DNA from: Amia ocellicauda
Taxonomy: Eukaryota > Chordata > Actinopteri > Amiiformes > Amiidae
Reading direction: 5' to 3'
NCBI RefSeq assembly: GCF_036373705.1
Contig: NW_027102663.1
Span: 186,001-250,000 of the forward strand
DNA length: 64,000 nucleotides
How positions within the stretch are numbered: the stretch's first letter is position 1; every line of letters starts with the position of its first letter. This document shows, one piece after another, positions 18,349 through 29,371 of the stretch. The notes under the pieces are model-generated. The model saw only the letters and a program-made list of their open reading frames with translations, was not told the DNA's origin and made no database searches. The position numbers were made by a program, and so were the translations under genes.

Positions 18349-19007
18349 ATCTACTCTTATGTAGTTGAAGGCGCAGTATAGCTCTGATAGTCTGGTGGTG
18401 ACGGAAGACCACCAGCCGTTTGAACAAGCCATTCAGCATCACCTTGTTGGGCTAAGTGCAGGCACTGTCAGAGCGCAGGGCGACCTGCCTTTGAAAGAGT
18501 TTCCTAAGTGTCCCGAAATCGGTGCACTCAGAGCGTCCGTCCGTCGACAGGTTGAAATTGTAAACGCGGGTGTAGCCACTTTTAATTAAAATCTGATGAT
18601 GATGATGATGATGATGCTGTTCTTGCTGTTGTTCTTGTTGTTCTTGTTGTCGTCGTGGTCGCTGTCATTATTATTGTTAAAGTAAAGCAGTAGATAGATT
18701 TGTTGCTACCGTAAGGTGTAGAAGGCACAATAGCTCTGTGATTGTCTGATGGTGGCACAAGACGAGCAGCAGCTGTTTGAACAAGCCATTGAGCATCACC
18801 TTGTTGGGGTAAGTGTAAGTCTTGTCATAGCTCAGGGCGTTCTTCCTTTGAAAGAGTTTCCAAAGTGTCCTGATGTGCCTTTGAGCAATGCAAAATAGGT
18901 CAGTGAAAATAGAAACCATTATCTCACAGGCTGGCCCACGGGAAACGCCTGTGCGCGTTTTACCAGCCTGCTTCGATGGAAGCCATTCGAAACGCTAGGA
19001 CGGGTTG

Positions 19008-19080
19008 GTTTCCGTAGTGTAGTGGCTATCACGTTCGCCTCACACGCGAAAGGTCCCCGGTTCGAAACCGGGCGGAAACA
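19008..19080 (+). tRNA. tRNA-Val (CAC)
   Basis: Full cloverleaf with anticodon loop CTCACAC, T stem CCCGG/CCGGG fully paired and discriminator A. It looks functional. Confidence 0.92.
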
Positions 19081-19621
19081 ACCCGCGGTGCACGCGTGCC
19101 AGTACCGTGTTACCTGTCCTCATCTCCCTGCCCCAAGGCCGGCCGTCGTTTTCTCTTCCTCGGAGTGGCAAGAAATCCTGACCTTGAGAACAATCGATCG
19201 CAGAAGGGTAGCTTTGCGAGGCGCTGGAACTGACACTTTTAAAATCGATACATGTTGTTACTGTTACAATACGACCGTAGCAGGATCGGCGACATTGCTG
19301 TTACTTTTATGTAGTTGAAGGCGCAGTATAGCTCTGATAGTCTGGTGGTGACGGAAGACCACCAGCCGTTTGAACAAGCCATTCAGCATCACCTTGTTGG
19401 GCTAAGTGCAGGCACTGTCAGAGCGCAGGGCGTCCTGCCTTTGAAAGAGTTTCCGAAGTGTCCTGATGTGCCCTTTAGCAATGCCAAACAGGTCTGTGAA
19501 AATGGCATCCTTTCGCGGCACTTCAGACGCCATCTCACAGTCTAGCCGACCTGAAATTCCTGAGCCCGTTTTACCAGCAGGCTTCAACGATAACCGTTTG
19601 AAGCAAGACGCCGCGTTGTCA

Positions 19622-19694
19622 GTTTCCGTAGTGTAGCGGTTATCATGTTCGCCTAACGCGCGAAAGGTCCCCGGTTCGAAACCGGGCGGAAACA
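19622..19694 (+). tRNA. tRNA-Val (AAC)
   Basis: Cloverleaf with anticodon loop CTAACGC (AAC, G at 37). One D-arm base differs (TATCAT for TATCAC), weakening the D stem. A T4 run lies in the downstream CCCTTTTCG. Confidence 0.88.
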
Positions 19695-19985
19695 GCCTGC
19701 TGTGGGCCGGCCCTTTTCGTCCTGCTTGCCCTCGTGGTTCCCCGGAGGCGGTGGGTGGCTTTTCTTCATTGGAGTGCCCGAAATCGGTGCACTCAGAGCG
19801 TCCGTCTGTAGACAGGTTGAAATTGTAAACGCTGGTGTAGCCACTTTTAATTAAAATCTGATGATGTTGTTGTTGTTGTTCTTGTTGTTGTTCTTGTTGT
19901 CATCGTGGTCGCCGTCATTATTATTGTTAAAGTAAAGCAGTAGTTAGATTTGTTGCTACCGTAAGGTGTAGAAGACAACAGTAGG

Positions 19986-20700
19986 TATGGCGTGTGGTAT
20001 CAAAACATTCAGAATACTTTTAACCTATATAATTTATAAGCTTTGTAAAATAAACCCAAATATCTCTTTTGCGGGGATAAACGCTGTTCTGAGTAGTTTG
20101 TGACTTGTTTAATACCAAACAAAGCATCGCTATAAAAAATAAATAAAAAAATCACTGTAAAAGTGCTAGTTCTTTTTGATCTTTATAGTTATTTTCTAGG
20201 CTCAGGTTGTTTTTTAGCGCTTATAAAGGCCTGAAATATTCTTAGTGGTTGTTGACTATAGGTCTTGATGCTTAAAAATGTTTTTTTGAGAGACCAAAAG
20301 GTTCTAATAAAAGTTTAGAGTAGAGAGGAGAGAGATCGTCTCCATCTTGGTTTCTATTTGAAATTTGATGCAGTGTCATTTTATTGGTTGGTTTTGATAT
20401 GTTAATTGGTAACAGGGTGGCACAAAGGCCAGACCAGAACAATGCCTTACAAGCAGATCCGGCATGTGGCCATCAGTATAAGTATGAAGGTCTGGTCTTC
20501 AGCTCGACAGACTCACACTGACCTTTCGATTTAAGACTAAAGATCAACAATGTCCGGAAACAACATCAGCGATTCGATTTAAACGAGTTTTTAGGCAAGT
20601 CTTCAGATTATTTTCATTGACTCAGAGCGTGTTGTGTGCATGTATTGTAAATAAGGCTATAACATCTGTTTTAAGTTCTGTAAAATTATTTTTCAGCCAG
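19986..20700 (+). promoter_or_regulatory. left-end region (E2)
   Basis: It matches E1 with minor changes, including the TATA-like TATAAAGG near 20223. It should hold the unresolved first exon. The E1-only 78-codon ORF is stopped by TGA near 20518. No other gene is seen. Confidence 0.4.
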
Positions 20701-22589
20701 TCAACAGGAGTTAATTCCCAACGCTGAGGAGATCATCTGGAACAACGACGGTAAGATTTTTGTGTTTGCGCTCATGGGTTCTTATGCATGGGTGTGTGTG
20801 GTTTTGAAGCGGCTCATTAGAGTTATGAAAACGTTTTAATATATATTAATGCCGGTCTCTTTAATTACACAGAAACTATCGAAAGGCCTGTGATTAATGT
20901 CTCCGAGGATCGACCAAGAGAAGTGGTTGTCCCTAGACAGGCTGTCTGCCGACCGGGTAAGAACTAAACCCCTGTTTGTTTGTATAACGTTTCTGTAAGA
21001 TGTTTGAGTCCAGTTTTGTTAATTTAAAAAAATTATCCTGTCTAACAGTATTAAGAAACGTGGTTCGAGACAACGAAAGGCCTTCCACATCGAGGGCTTG
21101 TTTCGTTTTACCTTCGAGAACCGTAACCTTTCAAGAATCTGAAAGGCCGTCAGCCCCGGTATCTGATAGCTGTGAGTATATATCTGCAGCCTGTAAGAGG
21201 TTAAAGCTTTTTATAAAGCGGTGTGGTTAAAGGTTAAACATGTCTCTTACCTTCACAGCGGTGCAAAAAGCTAAACCAGCCGAAAAACATAAGAAACGAT
21301 TATTCTGTGGAGGTAAGTAAGATCTTTCAAACTTTAATGTTTTTAAAAGGGCTTTTTTGCCCGTTGAGGGCTAATATTTAAGCGATGGGTGACCGTTTCC
21401 TGTAGGGCGGGGGGTTCTGGGAAAGATCTTTAGAAGTCCGGACAGGTCTAGGCTTGTTTCTGGGGAACGTGTTTAGAAATGACCGATTGCTGTACCGTCT
21501 GGTTAGGAAGTAAAGCCGTCCGAAAGGGTTTAGTAAGTTGTTTGGCTTATATCCCGCTATTATACTTCTGTTTTAAAGTGGTTGTAGGAAAAGGCTTGAA
21601 GGTGTTCATTGTATTTAATATTTAAACAGATCGTGAAAACGTTTGTGAAACAGGAAGTCCCGGGATCAGGAAGCGTTTACACTTGGAAGGTTCGATTAAA
21701 AATGAAATGTTGTTGTGTGTGTGTGTGTTTTATTAACAATATTACAGTTTTTAAAGAAACATTTAAGAAACAGTTTATTTACAGCGGCTTCTCTGTTTTA
21801 CATTTATTATCAAGTCCTAATAAATATATTGTCTGTAAATAATAAGGCGTTGTAGTGAATGTCTAAGGCTATTTTCAAAGGTCTAAAAAAGCTAAAGGTT
21901 TTGAATGTCCTGGACATGTTGTTTTAAGTTTGATTTCTGTCACCGTTTAAAGATGTAAATGTAATGTATATTTTTATTCTTCCCAAGACTCTTGGGATAG
22001 TCATTCTGTGAATGAGCTATTGAGGACAATTACCCCGTCTAAGTGGGATCAAACATCTTCCCCGGTGAGATCACCGAGAGGATCCCCCACGGTGGTCTTG
22101 GAGACCCCCCAACATCTACTCAGGCCACAGCCTTCTGGGAGTAATTCAACACCCCAGATTCAGCCCGCCGCATTGTCGGGCGGAACAAATACAGGCATCC
22201 AACAACCTCAGGGGTTGCCGTCAGTCAGGGCTGACACACCACCCAACGACGGCCTGGTTTCAACATCGTCCCCCCAGACCCGTTTCTTGGCTACAGAAAC
22301 GCGGAACAGTACCCCGCGCTTGGCCAGGGTGTCACCGCAAAGGCCTTCTTGGTCTCCGTCCATGAGTATACGCTCGCTCCCTGCCTCCTTCGACCGAGAT
22401 TTACCGGAGCGACCATCCTTTGAAGCTGAGCCAGGCCACCAGCCCCCGGAGCTACATCCTGAAGGTCGGCATGAGTTGCTACATACTTTGTTACAAAATC
22501 AAAGACTTGTGTTAGTGGGGCAAAACCTGGTGATAGAGAGCCAAAACATCCTTGTTAATACCCTTACTAACGAATTGTACCGTATTTAA
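20701..22589 (+). CDS. multi-exon gene with phase-1 introns (E2)
   Basis: Exons 20701-20750, 20873-20956, 21049-21171, 21259-21312, 21630-21689 and 21988-22589 keep all splice sites and the open frame. Differences from E1 are mostly substitutions in the Ser/Pro-rich last exon, which is otherwise the same length. Confidence 0.6.
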
Positions 22590-22772
22590 TGTTTTAATAG
22601 ACACAAAACGCCTTACTATTGTGGGTTGTTGGAAAAATAAAAAATAAATTAAAAAATGTCCTGACTTGGTAAAAGAACTCACAAACTAAAGGATTATGAA
22701 CAAGCTAGGGCCCCAAAAAGACCTTCCCGAGAGAACATCCCCGGCCCTGTTGTGAACTCCTCTGATGTCCCA

Positions 22773-23570
22773 ATGAACCTGGAACTATTACAAATGATAA
22801 ATGATTTAAATAACCCCCAATTACCACCGATAGAATGTGAATTAACAGACTTACCGGTGAACCCCGACCTGTTACAGATGGTCAATGATCTAAATAACCA
22901 CCTCCCACCGGTAGCGCTTATAGAGGTTCACCCCCTAGTTCACCCCGATTTGTTTGAAATGGTGGAGGCTTTGGAGGAGCTACCCCGACCAAATTCTGCC
23001 CCTATCATAAATGATTTGAGACAATTAGAACACAGGATGGCGGCAGAAGCAGCCATCACTATAGAGGAGGGTCTTGACATTAACCGGTTGGATATCTTTG
23101 AAGGACTTTTACAGGCTTTAAATGAGCCTCCTCAAAAAGGGGGTTTTGTAGATGTCAGCAGTGGGGGTGTTCGGAATGTGGAGGGTTCTGAGACTGATAA
23201 GGCTGTGGAGGACATGCTCTGTGAGAATGTAGGGGGTGAAGGCTTTGTTCAAAATGATGATGTGTCCAAAAGTACCAGTGATCCCGTGATTATAGATAGA
23301 CCGGCCTATAACAATTTTGAAATGATTCAGCGTTTTAATTTTGCAGAACTTTTAAATTGTGACAATTATGCAGAAATATTTGTCAACATACACGAGGCCT
23401 TGCAGAAAATGCTTGAACAGGTTGCTGAAAGGGTCAGACCTCGAGATGTTGTACAGTTAGAACTCAGAGGGAATGATTTGTTTAGCAACCTATCTGTAAT
23501 GCTGAGTGGAGATAATTTAGATGTCTGGCTAAAATCGAAGCGTTATTGCAAAGTAACGCAGCCATCTTAG
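22773..23570 (+). CDS. probable polymerase N-terminal part (E2)
   Basis: 265 codons from ATG 22773, nearly identical to E1, with the same one-base offset from the polymerase frame. Confidence 0.55.
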   Translation: MNLELLQMINDLNNPQLPPIECELTDLPVNPDLLQMVNDLNNHLPPVALIEVHPLVHPDLFEMVEALEELPRPNSAPIINDLRQLEHRMAAEAAITIEEGLDINRLDIFEGLLQALNEPPQKGGFVDVSSGGVRNVEGSETDKAVEDMLCENVGGEGFVQNDDVSKSTSDPVIIDRPAYNNFEMIQRFNFAELLNCDNYAEIFVNIHEALQKMLEQVAERVRPRDVVQLELRGNDLFSNLSVMLSGDNLDVWLKSKRYCKVTQPS

Positions 23571-23593
23571 CTGATGAAAGTCTGTCTCTGGTA

Positions 23594-26500
23594 ATGAATG
23601 TGGTTCGTAACCCTGAGGGTGGGGCGCTTAGAAGACTGTCGAAATGCTTGAAGAACGACATAATTAGGACCAAGCTCAGGCAATTAGTGGTGAGATCCAG
23701 TGGGGACAATAAGCTCTGTTTTGCTTACAGTTTAATAAAACTACTCACCCCCGACATGCCTGAACCCAAAGCTCTGCAAGAGGCTTTAATGCTTCATCAG
23801 AGGGCCGGCTTAAACTCTCAACAGATGGTTGCCTTTTCAGACATCACCAAGTTTGAGGAGTTGTTGTCTTTAAAAATTGTTGTGTGGTACCGTTGTGAGG
23901 TAAAGGAAGTATTTGTGAAATTTCAGACACATCCTGAAACCCATACACAGACACTGTTTCTCTTCCTAAGTGATAGTCATTACTTTGGAATAAAGAGTTT
24001 GACGGCTTTTTTGGGTTGTTCGTATGTTTGTCATTGGTGTTATAAGGCCTTCAATGATAAGCTTAAGCACCGATGTGACGGTTACTGTAATGTCTGTTTC
24101 AATCCGCAATGTCGTAAGGGTTTGGCCCCTACCATCCGATGTAAAGATTGCTTAAGGATTTGTCTCTCAGCGTTCTGTTTTTCCGAACATAAGGTACAGA
24201 GGGCCGCTGCTGAGAGGGGTTAAAAAATGGAGTTATTGTGATCAAACTAAATGTTGCCCGCAGTGTTGCCTCCAGTACCGTTTTCATGAGGTTAAACCAC
24301 ACAAATGTCTGGAGCCGAGATGCAGGATCTGTAATGCTGATTTAACCCCGGGGTCCGAACACCAGTGCTTTATTCAGCCGGTTAAAAAGGAGCCGCCGCA
24401 CAACTGGTATGTCTTTTTTGATTTTGAATGCCGGCAAGAAAACGGGGTCCACGTTGCTAATTATATACACTGTATTGACATGTTGGATCGTGAGTGGTCA
24501 GCTAGCGGTGAGAGTTGTGTCAGGGATTTCTTTACGCGGTATCGAGGTCCAAAATACCTCAATTACACATTTATTGCCCACAATGCTAAGGGTTATGATT
24601 CTTACATTTTGATGAAGTATCTGGTGGAAAATGGGGTGACCCCAAAAATAATAGCTCAGGGTAGCAAGATCATGTGTTTCACCGACGAAGCTTTCAACTA
24701 ACGTTACATAGACTTGTTAAATTTCCTCCCCATGAAATTGAGCGCTTTGCCTAAGGCTCTGGGTTTTGAGGCTCAGAAGAAAGGTTGGTTCTGCCATTTT
24801 TTTAATACTAAGGACACTCAAAATTATCAAGGGTCCTACCCGCCCGCCTCTTATTATGGGGTTGATACTATGATGTCTCATGAGAGGGAGGAATTCTTTA
24901 AATGGTACAATACGGTTAAGGGAGGTGTTTTTGATTTCCGAGAAGAGATGGCCGCTTATTGTAAAAATGATGTGGTGATCCTTAAAGAAGCCTGTGTGCG
25001 TTTCTGCGCCGAGGTTATCAACACATCGGGTCTCAACCCTTTGCAAAGTGTGACCATAGCGTCTCTCTGCATGAAAATGTATCGGTCCAATTTCTTGCAG
25101 AAAAACACTATAGCGGTCACCACTTCTGACAACTATCGTGCTTGACAAAAGAACTTTTCGACTGTCTCCATACAGTGGGTGGAATACCTGAGTGCCCGGG
25201 ATAACATCTTCATCAGACATGCTTTAAATCAAGGGGAAGTAAAAATGGGGCCTTACTACTTAGACGGTTTTAGCGACGTGTCCGGGCGGCGTACCGCTTA
25301 TGAGTTTGCCGGTTGTATTTACCATGGCTGTCCTCAGTGCTTCGACCCAAACACCTTTAACCCCGTAACACTAAAACTCTGCGGTGATATGTACTATGAT
25401 TTCCAGAAACGAATTGAAACTTTAAAAAACACCTATGGTTTGAACATGCTGGTGATTTGGGAACACGAGTGGACGACCCTGAAGCAACAGGATGCGGGGG
25501 TATAACGGTTTATGGAAACCTTGGACTTTCCTGAATGTCTAGAGCCCCGGGATGCGTTATTTGGGGGTTGTACCAATGCCCTCTGTTTACATTATGAGGT
25601 AAAGGAGGGTGAGAGAGTAGATTACTATGATTTCACCAGTCTGTACCCTTATGTCAACAAGACCAAAATGTACCCGGTGGGGCGTCCAACCATTGTTTAT
25701 CGTGACTTTCTCGAAATCGGACATTACTTTCGTTTGATCAAAGTCACCATGTACCCTCCTCGCGAGCTGTTCTTACCCGTGTTGCCTTACAGGTGTTCGG
25801 GAAAATTGATGTTCCCACTTTGTAGAACGTGTGTGGAAACTGAAAATCAAACTACCTCTTGTCTGCACAGTGATGAAGAGAGAGCGCTGACGGGTGTCTG
25901 GTGTAGCATTGAGCTTGACAAGGCGGTGGAGAAAGGTTACAGAGTCGGTAAGGTGTATGAGGTTTGGCATTTTTCTGAAAAAACTGATACTCTTTTTGCT
26001 GATTACATTATGACCCATCTGAAAGGGAAACAGGAGGCATCGGGCTATCCCTCATGGTGTGTTGACTCCGCGGCCAAAGAGCGATACGTTCAGCAATATT
26101 TTGAAAAGGAAGGGATCCGTCTAGAGCCGGGGAACATAACTGTAAACCCCGCCAAGAGACAAATGTCCAAACTGATTTTAAACAGTCTGTGGGGTAAGTT
26201 TGGGGAAAGAAATTACCGTCTAAACACAACCTTGATTAAAACCCCTGAACTGTTCATAGAATTTATGTTTTCCAAACAACATGCAGTATCACACTTTCAA
26301 TTCTTAAATGACCACGTGGCACAGGTCCAGTGGAGGGCCCCTAAAGATTTCCCCACCAAACAGGGGAACGTTAATGTTTTCATAGCGGTTTTTACCACGG
26401 CTTACGCCCGGCTTGAACTGTACAACTTAATGGATCAGTTGCAGGAACGCACGCTCTATCATGATACTGACTCTGTAATCTTTGTCACCAGGCCAGGGGA

Positions 26501-26884
26501 TTGGGTCCCTCCCCTCGGGGACTACCTTGGGGAGTTAACGAGCGAACTAGATCCTCAGGACCACATAGTGGAGTTTGTTTCAGGGGGTCCTAAGACTTAC
26601 GCATACAGAACGGCTGCGGGTAAGACCTGTATGAAAGTTAAGGGTTTCACTCTGAACCATTGTAACAACAAGCTCATTAACATCAAGTCTCTGACGACCC
26701 TGGTAGAAAGTTATGTAACGAGAAAGACGCGCCTCCTCGTGAGATTATTACAGCCGGAAATCAGATCTATCGCAATAAAAAGGGGTACACGTTGGAAAAT
26801 AGATCACTAAACAAACGGTTCAGAGTGGTGTACAATAAAAGAGTGTTGAAGACTGATTATACCACTCTGCCTTATGGATATTAG
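23594..26884 (+). pseudogene. POLB: family B DNA polymerase, broken (E2)
   Basis: Motifs A, B and C are all present in one open stretch from 25512 (DFTSLYP, LILNSLWGKFG, YHDTDSV). Breaks: one extra base near 24214, the shared TAA at 24699-24701, TGA at 25143-25145, TAA at 25503-25505, and one base lost near 26720. It lacks the four-base loss of E1 and E4 near the 3' end. Confidence 0.9.
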
Positions 26885-27545
26885 CGGTGGTTTTGATAAC
26901 AGACTTCAACACCCTTTCTCCTGTATTATAGCCGGTCCCTCCAATTCGGGGCAGAGCTATCTTATAAAGAACATCATAGAAGATGTGGACGCAACCGTGT
27001 CCCAAGCTCTTGACAACATAGTGTGGTGTTACTCTTGCTGGCAACCTCTCTACGATGATTTGGCTTCGAAAAAAAATAATCTGAAATTTGTGCAAGGTCT
27101 CCCCGCCTCGTTGTGTGGTGATGACTTGTTCCCGCCCGGTCAAACTAACCTAGTGATCCTTGATGACCTGATGGAGCAGGCCGGTGACAACAGTGAAGTG
27201 GAAAAAGCTTTCACAAAGTACACTCATCATAGGAATTTAAGTATTATTTATTTAGTTCAAAATCTATTTTTTCAAGGTAAAAAAAGCCGCACTATTAATT
27301 TATATGCCAATGATATAATTATTTTTAAAAACCCCAGAGATAAACTACAGGTCACCGTCTTGGCTCGTCAAATGTACCCTAACCAGACCAAGTTCTCTTT
27401 GGAGGCATTTGAGGATGCCACCAAAAAACCCTACGGGTACTTGATTGCGGACTTAAAAGCACAAACCCCAGAAGACTTTCGCCTCAGAACAGGTTTGTGC
27501 CCGCCCGATTGGCCGGCAGTGTATGTGCTAAAGAAAAGGAAATAA
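26874..27545 (+). CDS. ATP: packaging ATPase, full length but Walker A Lys changed (E2)
   Basis: All 223 codons are open. Walker A reads GPSNSGQS: the Lys that binds ATP phosphate is Gln, so the product should not hydrolyse ATP. Walker B (LVILDD) is kept. It overlaps the polymerase stop by 11 bases. Confidence 0.88.
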   Translation: MDISGGFDNRLQHPFSCIIAGPSNSGQSYLIKNIIEDVDATVSQALDNIVWCYSCWQPLYDDLASKKNNLKFVQGLPASLCGDDLFPPGQTNLVILDDLMEQAGDNSEVEKAFTKYTHHRNLSIIYLVQNLFFQGKKSRTINLYANDIIIFKNPRDKLQVTVLARQMYPNQTKFSLEAFEDATKKPYGYLIADLKAQTPEDFRLRTGLCPPDWPAVYVLKKRK

Positions 27546-27551
27546 ATAAGA

Positions 27552-27887
27552 ATGTCTGTTCGGATTAAAAGAAATCTGCCGCTTTTGCAAATGTTATTTG
27601 AGAGGAGCCCGCGCCATAGGAAAGCTGTGCTGGCAGGGGCCCCCTCGGATTTGATCGAGACCCTGTGTGAAATAGCTTTTAACATCTTACGCGGTAATAT
27701 ACCCCTAACCCCTTCTCAACATTCTAAACTCAAAAAACAAAAAGCGGTTATCAAGATCATCGCTAATAAGAAGTATTCTATTAAAAGAAAAAGAAAGAAG
27801 ATTAATCAAACCGGGGGTTTTATAGGACCGCTGTTGAGCATAGCCGTGCCTTTCCTAACCAGTCTTCTAGCTTCCAGAGTGGGTTAA
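27552..27887 (+). CDS. small basic protein with hydrophobic tail (E2)
   Basis: 111 codons, open; one residue differs from E1 (Arg for Gly near residue 18). Confidence 0.65.
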   Translation: MSVRIKRNLPLLQMLFERSPRHRKAVLAGAPSDLIETLCEIAFNILRGNIPLTPSQHSKLKKQKAVIKIIANKKYSIKRKRKKINQTGGFIGPLLSIAVPFLTSLLASRVG

Positions 27888-27889
27888 TA

Positions 27890-28633
27890 ATGGAATATGC
27901 TCAGAAAATGTTTTTGATCCCTCAGGAGCAGCTTGAGAAACTGAGAAAAAATGTTGTCGGGCCAGAGCCCATTAGACAAACGGCCGAAAACAACCTGGAC
28001 TCTGAAATGAAAGCTATACAGGCCAGGGCCGATTTAAATCAGTATTCCAAAGCCCAGTTGTATACCAACACGTTACAGCGCTACCTCCGTCTGGTTAGAC
28101 AGGGTGAAAAAGATCAAAACATTTTAACTTTAACCATGGCCTCTCAAGAAAATGGTTCTGGGGCTGATGCGGGGGGTACGGTTGATAAAGATGTTGCGGT
28201 GACCGAACCTGTTGAGAGTTCAGAGGGAGATGTTGTAACGGATGTTTTGAGAAACATGCCGGCCAGAAGCAAAAGACATGCAGAATATATCCTGCACAAA
28301 ATCGTTCAGAAACCGCGGGTAACGGCTTGGAATGAACAGGGTGAATTTGTTTTTAAAGGACAACTGATCAAAGGTTCACACATGTTTGATTTGTTGAAGA
28401 GTGTCACTAGCACTAATAAGGTACCCGATAGTCGCCGACCTGTAGGCTGGAATGCTTTCCTACAGGCGATGGCCTGTCTGAACATGCCCCAATCAACAGT
28501 TCCTAACCAGGAAACGCGACAAAAAATCCGTCTGTGTAAAGAGGTGGAGCCTGATCTGACTCCGATATCTCATTACTCTGACCGTGCTGAGCGACCATCC
28601 TCAGGATCTATCCATCGTTGGGAAGCTTATTAA
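27890..28633 (+). CDS. conserved element protein, 247 aa (E2)
   Basis: Full length and open. It contains the complete C-terminal half (GSHMFDLLKSV...PVGWNAFLQAMA) that E1 loses through its frameshift, and ends RWEAY. It starts three bases after the stop of the small basic protein, as in all copies. Confidence 0.7.
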   Translation: MEYAQKMFLIPQEQLEKLRKNVVGPEPIRQTAENNLDSEMKAIQARADLNQYSKAQLYTNTLQRYLRLVRQGEKDQNILTLTMASQENGSGADAGGTVDKDVAVTEPVESSEGDVVTDVLRNMPARSKRHAEYILHKIVQKPRVTAWNEQGEFVFKGQLIKGSHMFDLLKSVTSTNKVPDSRRPVGWNAFLQAMACLNMPQSTVPNQETRQKIRLCKEVEPDLTPISHYSDRAERPSSGSIHRWEAY

Positions 28634-28812
28634 TCTCATGTTTTTATTTGTCTCCCCTGTAAATAATGTCTCGACAAACATTTTTTTATTTTTATTTTTT
28701 ATTTTTCAAATGTTGTACATTTATTTATACCATAACCCCTGCTTTGTATAAGAATTGTGTTGAATAAAAACAAAACTAATGATTCAAAGGCTGTTTTCAT
28801 TATTTTTTCACC
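28634..28812. terminator. convergent poly(A) region (E2)
   Basis: AATAAA for the + transcripts lies near 28763, and TTTATT for the - transcripts near 28720. The T tract of E1 is here broken into TTTTTATTTTTTATTTTT-type repeats that add extra reverse signals. Confidence 0.55.
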
Positions 28813-29370
28813 TTAACACGCATGACATCTTTTAAAATCCTCACAAGAACACCCCATCTGTATACACGGCTGGCTAGGGTCGTAAGTCATTGTGTTATAA
28901 GGGGGGGTCCACAGTGTCCTGACAAACTCTGCCACTTTTTTATCATTTTGGCCTAAATCCTCACTGTACAAGGCCATAATATCGGGGTATGACCTTCCTT
29001 TAGATCTATGATATAAGAAAAACACACAGTGTTGACCACAAGTGAAGGTCTGAAGACTTTGTACTTGACGACCGCTGTAAATGGTTTCTTGACAGTTCTT
29101 GAGCAGAAAGTTATTGATCTTCCGAGGGAAAGGTCTGAAATCCGGGGGGTTTGCATAGGAATCAAAAAATTCACCACGGTGGTCCTCCCTTAGATAAATA
29201 GCCAGCCAATGTTCTCCGGGCATATTTTTAGGGTGTGTGTTGATTATGTACATTGCAGGTAAATTCTTGACCTTAAATTTAGTCAGCTGATCGCAGGTGT
29301 AGACTCCTTGAAACAGTTTCCGTGAGCTGGCCAGGGCATTCATGATGTGGTTGAGCTCTCTGGTGTTCAT
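28813..29370 (-). CDS. PRO: adenain-type cysteine protease (E2)
   Basis: Intact 185 residues with the His, Asp, Gln and Cys of the active site. The ATG follows the capsid stop as TAAAATG. Confidence 0.9.
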   Translation of the reverse strand: MNTRELNHIMNALASSRKLFQGVYTCDQLTKFKVKNLPAMYIINTHPKNMPGEHWLAIYLREDHRGEFFDSYANPPDFRPFPRKINNFLLKNCQETIYSGRQVQSLQTFTCGQHCVFFLYHRSKGRSYPDIMALYSEDLGQNDKKVAEFVRTLWTPPYNTMTYDPSQPCIQMGCSCEDFKRCHAC

Positions 29371-29371
29371 T

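Larger units (their letters stand above)
18349..19979. repeat. tRNA-Val repeat spacer 2 (three monomers)
   Basis: The order differs from spacer 1: a tRNA-less monomer comes first (about 18350-18711), then a CAC monomer (tRNA 19008-19080), then an AAC monomer (tRNA 19622-19694). (GAT)n(GTT)n microsatellites lie at 18594-18652 and 19860-19900. The hairpin leader occurs near 18391 and 19347, with a diverged form near 18745. No protein gene is seen. Confidence 0.8.
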
